Source of the DNA: Cyanobacteria bacterium Co-bin13
GTDB taxonomy: Bacteria; Cyanobacteriota; Cyanobacteriia; Phormidesmidales; Phormidesmidaceae
Reading direction: 5' to 3'
NCBI GenBank assembly: GCA_014534385.1
Contig: JACVRP010000213.1
Location: 1 to 6,716 of the forward strand
Length of the DNA stretch: 6,716 nucleotides
The notes beneath the pieces are model-generated. The model was given only the letters and a program-made list of their open reading frames with translations. It searched no databases and had not been told where the DNA came from. Made by a program: the position numbers and the translations under genes. Shown one piece after another: positions 1 to 5,455 of this stretch. The stretch's first letter is position 1. Every line of letters begins with the position of its first letter.

Positions 1-1
1 G

Positions 2-745
2 ATGGATATCATTCATCGCGCCCTAGAACTGGGGATTCGCTATTTTGATACGGCCTCTAATTACGGCCCGAGCGAGACATTTTTGGGAAAGGTGCTGCCT
101 GCTCACCGCGCTGAAGTCTTTAACGCCACCAAAACCAGTCAGCGCAGTCGCGACGACGCCTGGCGTGAGCTAGAGCAGTCTCTCCAGCGGCTGCAGACTG
201 ACCACATTGACCTCTGGCAGTTCCATGCCCTCACCTACGACTGGGATATAGAGACGCTGCTAGATGCGCAAAGAGGAGCAGTCAAAGCGGCTGAGGAAGC
301 TAAGGAGCAGGGGTTGATTCGCCATCTCGGCGTGACCGGACACCACAACCCCGACATCATTGTCAAAGCGATTCAGCAATATCCCTTTGATACGGCTCTG
401 GTGCCGATCAACGCTGCCGATAAGCACACGTCTAAGTCCTTTATCAATACCGTGCTGCCAGTGGCCCAGCAGCAAAATGTCGGCATCATTGCCATGAAGG
501 TGCCAGCCTATGGCCGTCTGTTTAAGCCGGGTGTGCTCACGGGCATGGGTGAGGCGATGGGCTATGCGCTGTCTCAAACGGGCGTACACACCTGCATCAT
601 CGCTGCCGACACCCTAGAGCAGCTAGCGGAAAACGTGGCGGTGGCGCGACAATTTCAGCCCCTGGCCACAGCGACCCTGGCTGATATGGAACAGCGAACC
701 GCTGCAGTGTGGCAGGACAACAGCTTTTTCCGCAGCTGGACGTAG
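2..745 (+). CDS. Aldo/keto reductase, 5'-truncated by window edge
   Basis: Likely an NADPH-dependent cytosolic oxidoreductase of the aldo/keto reductase (AKR) superfamily, interconverting a carbonyl and an alcohol; the substrate cannot be read from sequence. The visible 247 residues carry the AKR catalytic tetrad in correct order: Asp16 and Tyr21 in YFDTASNYG, Lys44 in NATKTS, and His75 in LWQFHAL. The C-terminal part contains an AMKVPAYG strand and a segment ALSQTGVHTCIIAADTLEQL that fits the usual cofactor-binding end of the barrel. The ATG at base 2 is almost certainly internal: family members normally have about 30 to 40 residues before the ALELGIRYFDTA stretch, including the first strands of the barrel, and these lie outside the window. 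The gene ends with TAG and converges on gntK 67 bases away. A role in sugar or ketogluconate metabolism is tempting from the neighbourhood but is not shown by any residue. Confidence is high for the family and low for substrate. Confidence -1.
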   Translation: MDIIHRALELGIRYFDTASNYGPSETFLGKVLPAHRAEVFNATKTSQRSRDDAWRELEQSLQRLQTDHIDLWQFHALTYDWDIETLLDAQRGAVKAAEEAKEQGLIRHLGVTGHHNPDIIVKAIQQYPFDTALVPINAADKHTSKSFINTVLPVAQQQNVGIIAMKVPAYGRLFKPGVLTGMGEAMGYALSQTGVHTCIIAADTLEQLAENVAVARQFQPLATATLADMEQRTAAVWQDNSFFRSWT

Positions 746-764
746 GGCGCATTTAGGTTAATCC

Positions 765-809
765 TGCAGTTGGGTTTCGCCGAGACTCAACCCAACCTAC
801 AAAACTGCA
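765..809. repeat. Palindrome between convergent genes (GTTGGGTT family)
   Basis: A perfect 8-base inverted repeat, GTTGGGTT at 769-776 and AACCCAAC at 789-796, encloses a 12-base loop. An additional outer pair, TGCAGT at 765-770 and ACTGCA at 804-809, can form as an alternative. It lies in the gap between the ends of the aldo/keto reductase gene and gntK. There is no T-run on either side, so it is not a classical intrinsic terminator, although it could hinder read-through from both genes. From memory, this word and its following CTAC are common in dispersed intergenic repeats of cyanobacteria; I could not search for other copies. Confidence -1.
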
Positions 810-812
810 CAG

Positions 813-2354
813 CTAGTCCAAGTCTTTTTGCAGCTGAGCCAGCTGAGCATAGTTGCCTCGAAACTGCTCCAGCAGCCGGGTGAAAACGGGCATGACTTTA
901 CAGTACTGGGCCACGTTTTCAGCAATGGGCTGATGCCGACAGGTTTCGTCGAAGCGGTCGGCGGCTTCTTCTAGAGAAGACAGATGGCCCAAGGCGTAGA
1001 GCCCTAGAAAGGCTGCGCCCAGGCAGGAGCTTTCGTAGCTGTCGGGAATGATGACTTCGACATTGAAAATATCGGAAAGCATTTGCCGCCAGAGGGGCGA
1101 TCGCACAAATCCCCCCGAGGCCCGAATACTTTTGGCGGTGCCGACGGCATCCTGCAGCGATCGCATCACCACATACAGGTTGTAGAGCACCCCTTCCATG
1201 ACCGCTCGCACCATGTGGGCCCGCGTGTGGTGCAAGCTGAGGCCAAAGAAGCTGCCCCGAGCATCGGCGTCCCACAGGGGCGAGCGCTCTCCGGCCAGGT
1301 AGGGGTGAAAGATTAGTCCCTCGGACCCTGGCGGCACGGTTTCCGCCAGCCTCGTCAGCAGATCATAGACGCCCTGCCCCGTCTCCTGAGCCTGCATCAG
1401 CTCCCGATCGCCCAGGTTATCGCGCACCCAGCGCAGAATAATGCCGCCATTGTTGACCGGGCCGCCGATGCACCAGTGGTTTTCGGTCAGGGCGTAGCAA
1501 AACAGCCGCTCCAGAGGATCAGTTGCAGGCCGGTCAATCACGGCCCGCAGTGCGCCGCTGGTGCCAATGGTCACAGCGACGACGCCAGGTGCGATCGCAC
1601 CCACCCCCAAGTTTGCCAGCACCCCATCGCTGGCCCCCACCACCACTGGCAGATCGGCCCGAATGCCCATTGCCTCGGCATACTCAGCCTTCATACCGCG
1701 CATGATATGAGTCGTGGGCACCAGTCGCGGCAGCCGTGAGGGCAAAATGCCTGCAATTCCGATTGCTTCAGCATCCCAATCCAGCGACTTCATATTAAAC
1801 AGGCCAGTGGCGTTGGCGATCGAGTGATCAACCACATACTCGCCAAACCAGCGGTGCAGCACGTATTCCTTAATCGAGATAAATTTGGCCGACCGCTCAA
1901 ACAGCTCCGGCTGCTCGTGGCGCAGCCACAGCAGCTTGATAAAGGGCGACATGGGGTGAATAGGCGTGCCCGTGCGGTGGTAAATGTCTTTACCGTGGGG
2001 GTGCTGGCGCATCTTTTGAGCCCAGTCCACACTGCGACGATCAGCCCAGGTAATGCTCTGAGTCAGAGGTTTACCCTGCTCATCAACCGCAATTAAGCTA
2101 TGCATCGCCGCACTGAAGCAGATGCCGATTAGCTCCGAAGGCGCGATCTGGCTTTTCTCAAGAGTCACGCGAATGCTGTCAACAACAGCCTCTAAAATCT
2201 CTTCCGGGTCTTGCTCCTGAATTGCAGGCTCAGGCGAGAGCAGCGGGTAGCCAACCGCATGCTGCGCTACCACAGCGCCCTCAGGCGTGAAGAGAATTGC
2301 TTTGGTACTGGTGGTGCCGATATCGACGCCGAGGATTAGGTTTGGGTCGGCCAT
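813..2354 (-). CDS. gntK: Gluconokinase, FGGY carbohydrate kinase family
   Basis: Phosphorylates D-gluconate with ATP to 6-phosphogluconate in the cytosol. The 513-residue product matches the length I recall for Bacillus subtilis GntK and resembles it throughout, unlike the short P-loop gluconokinase of E. coli. Visible landmarks are the N-terminal nucleotide motif DIGTTSTK (residues 11-18), SAAMHSLIAV (81-90), ITWADRRS (101-108), GTPIHPMSP (129-137), ASDG with the likely catalytic Asp243 (241-244), TIGTSG (262-267), GGPVNNGG (297-304), HPYLAGERSPLW (350-361), and the FGGY C-terminal region GGFVRSPLW (414-422) and ESSCLGAAFLG (441-451). The frame is open a further 54 codons upstream, but that stretch is a low-complexity translation of a repeat rich in Pro and Ser. 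ATG at 2354 sits just before the conserved motif and is the better start. No Shine-Dalgarno is seen before it; the upstream bases are pyrimidine-rich. It lies downstream of gntP in the same direction, 259 bases away, so co-transcription is probable but not proven. Confidence -1.
   Translation of the reverse strand: MADPNLILGVDIGTTSTKAILFTPEGAVVAQHAVGYPLLSPEPAIQEQDPEEILEAVVDSIRVTLEKSQIAPSELIGICFSAAMHSLIAVDEQGKPLTQSITWADRRSVDWAQKMRQHPHGKDIYHRTGTPIHPMSPFIKLLWLRHEQPELFERSAKFISIKEYVLHRWFGEYVVDHSIANATGLFNMKSLDWDAEAIGIAGILPSRLPRLVPTTHIMRGMKAEYAEAMGIRADLPVVVGASDGVLANLGVGAIAPGVVAVTIGTSGALRAVIDRPATDPLERLFCYALTENHWCIGGPVNNGGIILRWVRDNLGDRELMQAQETGQGVYDLLTRLAETVPPGSEGLIFHPYLAGERSPLWDADARGSFFGLSLHHTRAHMVRAVMEGVLYNLYVVMRSLQDAVGTAKSIRASGGFVRSPLWRQMLSDIFNVEVIIPDSYESSCLGAAFLGLYALGHLSSLEEAADRFDETCRHQPIAENVAQYCKVMPVFTRLLEQFRGNYAQLAQLQKDLD
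1097..1104. repeat. HIP1 octamer GCGATCGC (one of four)
   Basis: This palindromic octamer occurs here and at 1157-1164, 1591-1598 (all within gntK) and 3585-3592 (within gntP). HIP1 over-representation is an established cyanobacterial genome feature, and four copies in under 7 kb is far above random expectation, so this supports a cyanobacterial source. No local function is implied. Confidence -1.
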
Positions 2355-2360
2355 GGTTGG

Positions 2361-2437
2361 GTAGGTGAGGGGTGAGGGGTGAATGGGTGAGGAGCGAGGG
2401 AGCAGGGGAGTGGAGGAGCGGAGGGAGCAGGGGGAGT
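2361..2437. repeat. G/A-rich low-complexity tract before gntK start
   Basis: The plus strand is almost entirely purine with regular G-runs (GGTGAGGGGTGAGGGGTGA, then GAGCAGGGGAG and GGGAGCAGGGGGAG). On the gntK coding strand it is therefore a C/T-rich leader immediately before the ATG, lacking a ribosome binding site. It includes a short tandem GTGAGGG(G) repeat at about 2364-2380. The word GAGCAGGGGAG at 2400-2410 is the exact reverse complement of 2604-2614 at the other end of the same spacer. Such G-rich tracts are familiar in filamentous cyanobacterial intergenic DNA and tend to vary in copy number; the G-runs could form a quadruplex on the plus strand. Confidence -1.
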
Positions 2438-2490
2438 TGAAAACTAGTACTAATCTGGTGTGGGCCTGTGCCAGAGAAGTGTTTGGTAGA

Positions 2491-2508
2491 GGTGCAGGGG
2501 CCTGCACC
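2491..2508. repeat. Perfect 8-base inverted repeat in gntP-gntK spacer
   Basis: GGTGCAGG (2491-2498) and CCTGCACC (2501-2508) are exact reverse complements around a central GG. In RNA the stem would be about seven pairs with a four-base loop. No T-run follows on either strand, so it is not a typical terminator; it could act as an mRNA stability or processing structure, or be part of the repetitive spacer. Function not known. Confidence -1.
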
Positions 2509-2571
2509 CAGTGCAAGGTTTAGCGCTTCCTAAAGAAGAATGGGGACGAGGAAAAAAGAATCAGCAGAAAG

Positions 2572-2612
2572 TCCCCTAGCCCCCTAGCTCCCCTGCCCCC
2601 TAGCTCCCCTGC
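2572..2612. repeat. 16-base tandem repeat after gntP
   Basis: The unit CCCCCTAGCTCCCCTG occurs twice in exact tandem (2580-2595 and 2596-2611), preceded by a partial copy TCCCCTAG at 2572-2579. It starts two bases beyond the gntP stop codon. On the gntP mRNA it is G-rich (runs of four or five G separated by short spacers), the opposite strand bias to the tract near gntK, so the two could base-pair in a bicistronic transcript. Confidence -1.
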
Positions 2613-2613
2613 T

Positions 2614-4002
2614 CTACAGGAAGAAGCTCAGCACCAACACCACCAGAAAGCCCACAACGCCGAGAATCGTCTCTAGCACGGTCCAGGAGCGGAGGGTTTG
2701 GGCTTCGGTCATGTCGAAGAAGCGGCCTACTAGCCAGAAACCGGAGTCGTTGACGTGGGAAAGGACGGTTGCTCCACAGGCGATCGAAATTGTAATTGCG
2801 CCGACTAGGGGCGGTGAGTAGTTGCCTAGCTGAACTGCGGGGGCGATCAGTCCGGCGGCAGTCACCATAGAAACCGTGGCTGAGCCTTGGCTGACTCTCA
2901 CCAGGGTGGCAATCAGAAAGGCCAGTACGATGATCGGCAGGTTTGAGGCTGCCATTAGGTCAGCCAGCGCTTCGCCAATGCCGGTTTCCACCAGCACCCG
3001 GCCAAAAACACCACCGGCTCCCGTTACCAAAATAATCAGACCCACGGGCTCTAGGGACTTGGTGGCAAACTGCAGCACCTCCCGCTGCGTAAATCCCTGT
3101 CGGATACCTAGAAAGTAAAAAGACAGTAGGGCTGCAATGGTCAAGGCCACAAAGGGGTGCCCAATGAAGGCGATCCAGCCTAGCAACAGGCTGTCTTCTG
3201 GCAGCAGCACTGCAGAAACTGTGTTGAGCAAAATCAGCACCAGCGGCACGGCGATGATCGCCAGCACCAGGCCAAAGGAGAGGGGTTCTTTGGCAGTGCG
3301 GGCTCTGCTCTCTGCGACTTCAGCTGCTTCTTCCTGCTGGACTGCTTCGGAAGAGGCATCAGTAGCTGTTAGGGGCACATCTAAATGAATTTTGTCAGCA
3401 ATGTAGCGGCCAAAGAAAATGCCGCCCACAATCATGGCTGGAATACCTGCAATCAGACCAAATAGAATCACCCAGCCCAAATCTGCTCCCAGTAAACCGG
3501 CCACCGCCACCGGACCCGGCGTGGGGGGAATAAAGCTGTGGGCTACAGCAATCCCTGCAGTTAGGGGAATGCCGTAGAACAAGAGCGATCGCCCGCTGCG
3601 GCGAGCCAGGCTATAAACCAGCGGAATCAGCAGAATTAGCGCCACATCAAAGAATACGGGAATTGCAATAATCAGGCCCGTAAATCCCAAGGCCCAGGGT
3701 GCCCGCTCATCTCCAAACCTTTTGACCAGCGTATTGGAAATCGTTTCTGCACCACCCGAAGCCTGCAGCAATTCGCCAAACATAGCTCCTAAGCCGATGA
3801 TGATAGCGATGTAGCCCAGAGTATTGCCCATGCCTTCACGAATAACATTGGCAATGTCACCCGGTGGAATGCCCCCAATAACGGCTACAAACAAACTACT
3901 CATTAGCAGCGCGATAAAAGCCTGGATCCGGGCGACGATTACCAGAAATAGCAGTAGCGCAACACCCAGAACGGCAATAAAAATTAGTGAAAACGTAGAC
4001 AT
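2614..4002 (-). CDS. gntP: Gluconate permease, GntP family
   Basis: Inner-membrane, proton-coupled importer of gluconate or a close sugar acid. The 462-residue product is the usual length for GntP-family carriers and is very hydrophobic, with roughly 12 membrane segments. Family landmarks are IPVFFDVA (residues 114-121), HSFIPPTPGPVA (155-166), RVSQGSATVSMVTAAG (369-384) and SHVNDSGFWLVGRFF (415-429). A hydrophilic, acidic stretch rich in Glu, Ala and Ser (about 212-240) separates two halves of the carrier and is probably a cytoplasmic loop. The ATG at 4002 is supported by AGAGGA six bases upstream. The adjacent gluconokinase makes gluconate the best substrate guess; related carriers in the family use other substrates such as D-serine or ketogluconate-like acids, so specificity remains inferred. 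It is the first gene of the probable gntP-gntK unit, and any promoter should be in 4003-4722. It ends with TAG two bases before a G-rich (mRNA sense) tandem repeat. Confidence -1.
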   Translation of the reverse strand: MSTFSLIFIAVLGVALLLFLVIVARIQAFIALLMSSLFVAVIGGIPPGDIANVIREGMGNTLGYIAIIIGLGAMFGELLQASGGAETISNTLVKRFGDERAPWALGFTGLIIAIPVFFDVALILLIPLVYSLARRSGRSLLFYGIPLTAGIAVAHSFIPPTPGPVAVAGLLGADLGWVILFGLIAGIPAMIVGGIFFGRYIADKIHLDVPLTATDASSEAVQQEEAAEVAESRARTAKEPLSFGLVLAIIAVPLVLILLNTVSAVLLPEDSLLLGWIAFIGHPFVALTIAALLSFYFLGIRQGFTQREVLQFATKSLEPVGLIILVTGAGGVFGRVLVETGIGEALADLMAASNLPIIVLAFLIATLVRVSQGSATVSMVTAAGLIAPAVQLGNYSPPLVGAITISIACGATVLSHVNDSGFWLVGRFFDMTEAQTLRSWTVLETILGVVGFLVVLVLSFFL

Positions 4003-4008
4003 GGCAGA

Positions 4009-4014
4009 TCCTCT
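4009..4014 (-). promoter_or_regulatory. Shine-Dalgarno of gntP
   Basis: The minus strand reads AGAGGA followed by six bases (TCTGCC) and ATG, a good match to the anti-Shine-Dalgarno sequence at normal spacing. It fixes the gntP start at 4002. Confidence -1.
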
Positions 4015-4050
4015 AAAGCGCTTCTACACTGCCCCTATCCACATTCCAGG

Positions 4051-4058
4051 GAACGTTC
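4051..4058. promoter_or_regulatory. Palindrome GAACGTTC upstream of gntP (possible operator)
   Basis: A perfect 8-base palindrome lies about 49 bases upstream of the gntP start, next to TTCC-AG-GGAA (4044-4053), another short dyad. The position suits an operator for a gluconate-responsive repressor, but no regulator gene is in the window and an 8-base palindrome is easily found by chance. Low confidence. Confidence -1.
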
Positions 4059-4457
4059 AAATTAAAGTGACCCTAGCCAGGAAGCTTTAGATCCTTACGA
4101 GCCTCTCACAGAGAATAGATTCAACTGGATTGAGCCCATTGTCAGAAGAGTACTGTGAATCTCATGGCTCATCTCAAATTGAGAAGTCCAAATAGACTTT
4201 ATAAATCGCCCTAAATTTAGATGGGGAAGCAATGCTCAGCAGTGACAAATACACGTTGCAATGGATCTAGCTTCTTTGAACCTCTCTAACCCCCACATCT
4301 TTCTTTAGGGGGAACCGTTGTTTTCGCTACAAAACGTAAGCTAGTTTGTTGCAAAAGCTTTAGCTGGCTTTATCCCCCCACAGAAAGAGGCTAGCCAGAA
4401 AATGAGTTTTTACGGTGTAAGAAGCTTTAGGAATGTTTTTAAGTAGGTCATCGAGCT

Positions 4458-4506
4458 GCTGTAGCTTACTCAAACGCGGTGTCACTGCGTTTGAGTAAGC
4501 TACAGC
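4458..4506. repeat. Near-perfect 49-base palindrome (20-base arms)
   Basis: The arms at 4458-4477 and 4487-4506 are exact 20-base reverse complements (left arm begins GCTGTAGCTTACTC and ends AAACGC). The nine-base centre, GGTGTCACT, is itself GTG-T-CAC flanked by a single non-complementary G/T pair, so symmetry runs through all 49 bases with one mismatch. Neither side is followed by a T-run and flanking bases show no obvious target-site duplication. It codes for nothing. The perfection of the arms implies recent arrival or active maintenance; it most resembles a dispersed palindromic (REP/MITE-like) element. A very long operator or a transcription barrier between divergent genes is the alternative. 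Confidence -1.
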
Positions 4507-4599
4507 CCTATGAGATTTGTTTTCCTTGGCCAGTGGAATTATGAGCCGCTTCCAGCCACAGCACCCCAGCGGAAAAACAGGCTAAATCAATCTGCCTAA

Positions 4600-4648
4600 A
4601 GGTGCTACAAGAGAGTAAAAAACTTACTCCTTCAGTAGAAGAGCACCT
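4600..4648 (+). promoter_or_regulatory. Possible three-way-junction structure upstream of DUF4383 gene
   Basis: Three nested, non-conflicting stems fit in 49 bases. Outer stem: AGGTGCT (4600-4606) with AGCACCT (4642-4648). Second: GAGTAA (4613-4618) with TTACTC (4624-4629), loop AAAAC. Third: CTTC (4630-4633) with GAAG (4638-4641), loop AGTA. The second, third and outer stems abut without unpaired bases on the 3' side, as in compact RNA junctions. It ends 74 bases before the ATG, so it could be a 5' leader element. I do not recognise it as a known riboswitch. If transcription begins downstream of it, it would be merely DNA dyads. Confidence -1.
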
Positions 4649-4707
4649 GATTCTAAATCATTAGTCTATAGAAACGAACATCCCGCCCGCTTGTTAATTG
4701 TATTCAA

Positions 4708-4714
4708 TAAGGAG
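4708..4714 (+). promoter_or_regulatory. Shine-Dalgarno of DUF4383 gene
   Basis: TAAGGAG is followed by eight bases and ATG at 4723, a near-consensus ribosome binding site that supports the chosen start. Confidence -1.
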
Positions 4715-4722
4715 TTTTCCGA

Positions 4723-5199
4723 ATGAAACCAGCACAGTTATTTGCCCTTATCGTGGGCGTTTTATATCTAGGAATAGGTGTTATGGGATTTGTCCCTGGC
4801 CTGGTTTCCCACTCAGCCACGATGCCTGGCTACGTTGAAGCAGTGGGATCCCACGGAGGGTTTGGTTACCTGCTGGGTCTATTCCCCATCAACACTGCTC
4901 ACAATATTGTTCACCTGCTGGTAGGTGTCGTGGGCATTTTAACCTCTATTGCTCTAGATAGCGCTCGCTACTTCTCTGGCCTACTGGCTGTTTTTTACGG
5001 TCTGCTGACCATCATGGGTCTGATTCCTGTGGCAAACACCACTTTCGGCCTGATTCCTATCTACGGCAATGACGTTTGGCTGCACGCAGGTACCACCCTG
5101 CTAGCTATCTACTTTGGCTTTATTGCAACGCCCAACCTGCGGGACCAGCTGGTAAAAGAAGCCAAGAGCAAGCAGCAAGAAGCTTCTCAGTCCAGCTAG
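4723..5199 (+). CDS. DUF4383 family small membrane protein
   Basis: Function unknown; a 158-residue integral membrane protein that matches what I know of the DUF4383 family. Four membrane helices are visible at about residues 5-26, 58-79, 83-103 and 117-136. The family signature is the FPINTAHNIVH segment (54-64) opening helix 2, and NDVWLHAG (116-123) opening helix 4; their conserved His, Asn and Asp residues (His60, Asn61, His64, Asp117, His121) face similar positions in the membrane and could bind a metal or cofactor, which is an inference. The segment between helices 1 and 2 (27-57) is Gly- and His-containing. The C-terminal tail (about 138-158) is charged and polar, rich in Lys, Gln, Glu and Ser, and probably cytoplasmic. 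The start is supported by TAAGGAG. The gene stands alone: divergent from gntP, convergent with the yraN-like gene, with its own terminator at 5411-5441. No link to gluconate metabolism can be drawn. Confidence -1.
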   Translation: MKPAQLFALIVGVLYLGIGVMGFVPGLVSHSATMPGYVEAVGSHGGFGYLLGLFPINTAHNIVHLLVGVVGILTSIALDSARYFSGLLAVFYGLLTIMGLIPVANTTFGLIPIYGNDVWLHAGTTLLAIYFGFIATPNLRDQLVKEAKSKQQEASQSS

Positions 5200-5410
5200 T
5201 TGACTGCTTGAAACTGAAATATAGCTTTGGTCAGAAAGCTTAGGACAAAGCCAATCGGTCAAATGCTAGGTCTGAGCAGGCTTTCTGACTCGCCTCTGCG
5301 GTATAAGCTGTAGAGTTCTGTGGAATTACCTCTGGAAGTTCCCATTGATCGTGCGCAAATCCTCTAAATAGTTCCCTAGCTGTTTTGTTTACTTCAAAAC
5401 GCGATGGGTG
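5200..5410 (+). other. Structured non-coding stretch after DUF4383 gene (long 3' UTR or sRNA)
   Basis: Between the stop codon and the terminator hairpin are 211 bases with no convincing open frame. A perfect 10-base inverted repeat, GTCAGAAAGC (5230-5239) and GCTTTCTGAC (5280-5289), would close a 40-base loop. An overlapping hairpin, AGCTTT (5223-5228) with AAAGCT (5235-5240), would compete with it. A third stem, GTTTTG (5382-5387) with CAAAAC (5395-5400), lies just before the terminator. This could be an unusually long structured 3' UTR or an independent small RNA that uses the same terminator. No good promoter was recognised. Confidence -1.
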
Positions 5411-5441
5411 CCCTGCTCTTTTAGGAGCAGGGTTTTTCTTT
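5411..5441 (+). terminator. Rho-independent terminator
   Basis: CCCTGCTC (5411-5418) pairs perfectly with GAGCAGGG (5425-5432) across a six-base loop TTTTAG, followed immediately by TTTTTCTTT. This is a textbook intrinsic terminator for plus-strand transcription, ending the DUF4383 transcript. Read on the minus strand it lacks a following T-run, so it is probably not efficient for the yraN side. Confidence -1.
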
Positions 5442-5455
5442 GTGGGGTTTTCCTT

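Larger units (their letters stand above)
4003..4722. other. Divergent intergenic region, no gene seen
   Basis: This 720-base region lies between the divergent starts of gntP and the DUF4383 gene, and must hold their promoters. It is more AT-rich than the flanking genes. I found no convincing open frame, tRNA or transposase remnant. It contains a perfect 8-base palindrome GAACGTTC (4051-4058), the palindrome TCTCAA-A-TTGAGA (4172-4184), three copies of AAGCTTTAG (4082-4090, 4355-4363, 4422-4430), a CCCCC/GGGGG pair (4290-4294, 4308-4312), a near-perfect 49-base palindrome (4458-4506) and nested inverted repeats (4600-4648), some listed separately. No clean sigma70 pair could be picked. TTGAAC with a 17-base spacer to TAGGGG upstream of gntP, and TATAGA at 4667-4672 upstream of the DUF4383 gene, are weak candidates only. 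Confidence -1.

Noticed and set aside
919..1275. 118-codon open frame on the minus strand inside gntK
   Set aside because: It is an alternative frame of a clear, full-length kinase gene, has no recognisable domain and looks like translated GC-biased shadow sequence.
2355..2516. 54-codon N-terminal extension of the gluconokinase to an ATG at 2516
   Set aside because: The extension is a Pro/Ser-rich translation of a low-complexity repeat and precedes the family's normal N-terminus (MADPNLILGVDIGTT); starting at 2354 gives the usual 513 residues.
2580..2611. Tandem 16-base units considered as the start of a CRISPR array
   Set aside because: The units are directly adjacent with no unique spacers, low complexity, and no cas genes are present.
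4290..4312. CCCCC/GGGGG inverted repeat as a hairpin or terminator
   Set aside because: Only five pairs with a 13-base loop and no T-run after it; too weak to call, although G/C pentamers like this are common in cyanobacterial spacers.
4667..4672. TATAGA as a -10 box for the DUF4383 gene
   Set aside because: Only four of six bases match the consensus and no -35 hexamer lies at 16 to 18 bases upstream. Noted but not called as a promoter.
4003..4722. Possible decayed gene or transposase remnant in the large intergenic region
   Set aside because: I saw no open frame of useful length or any recognisable protein motif on either strand when reading through it by eye; a translated search could still find faint remnants.
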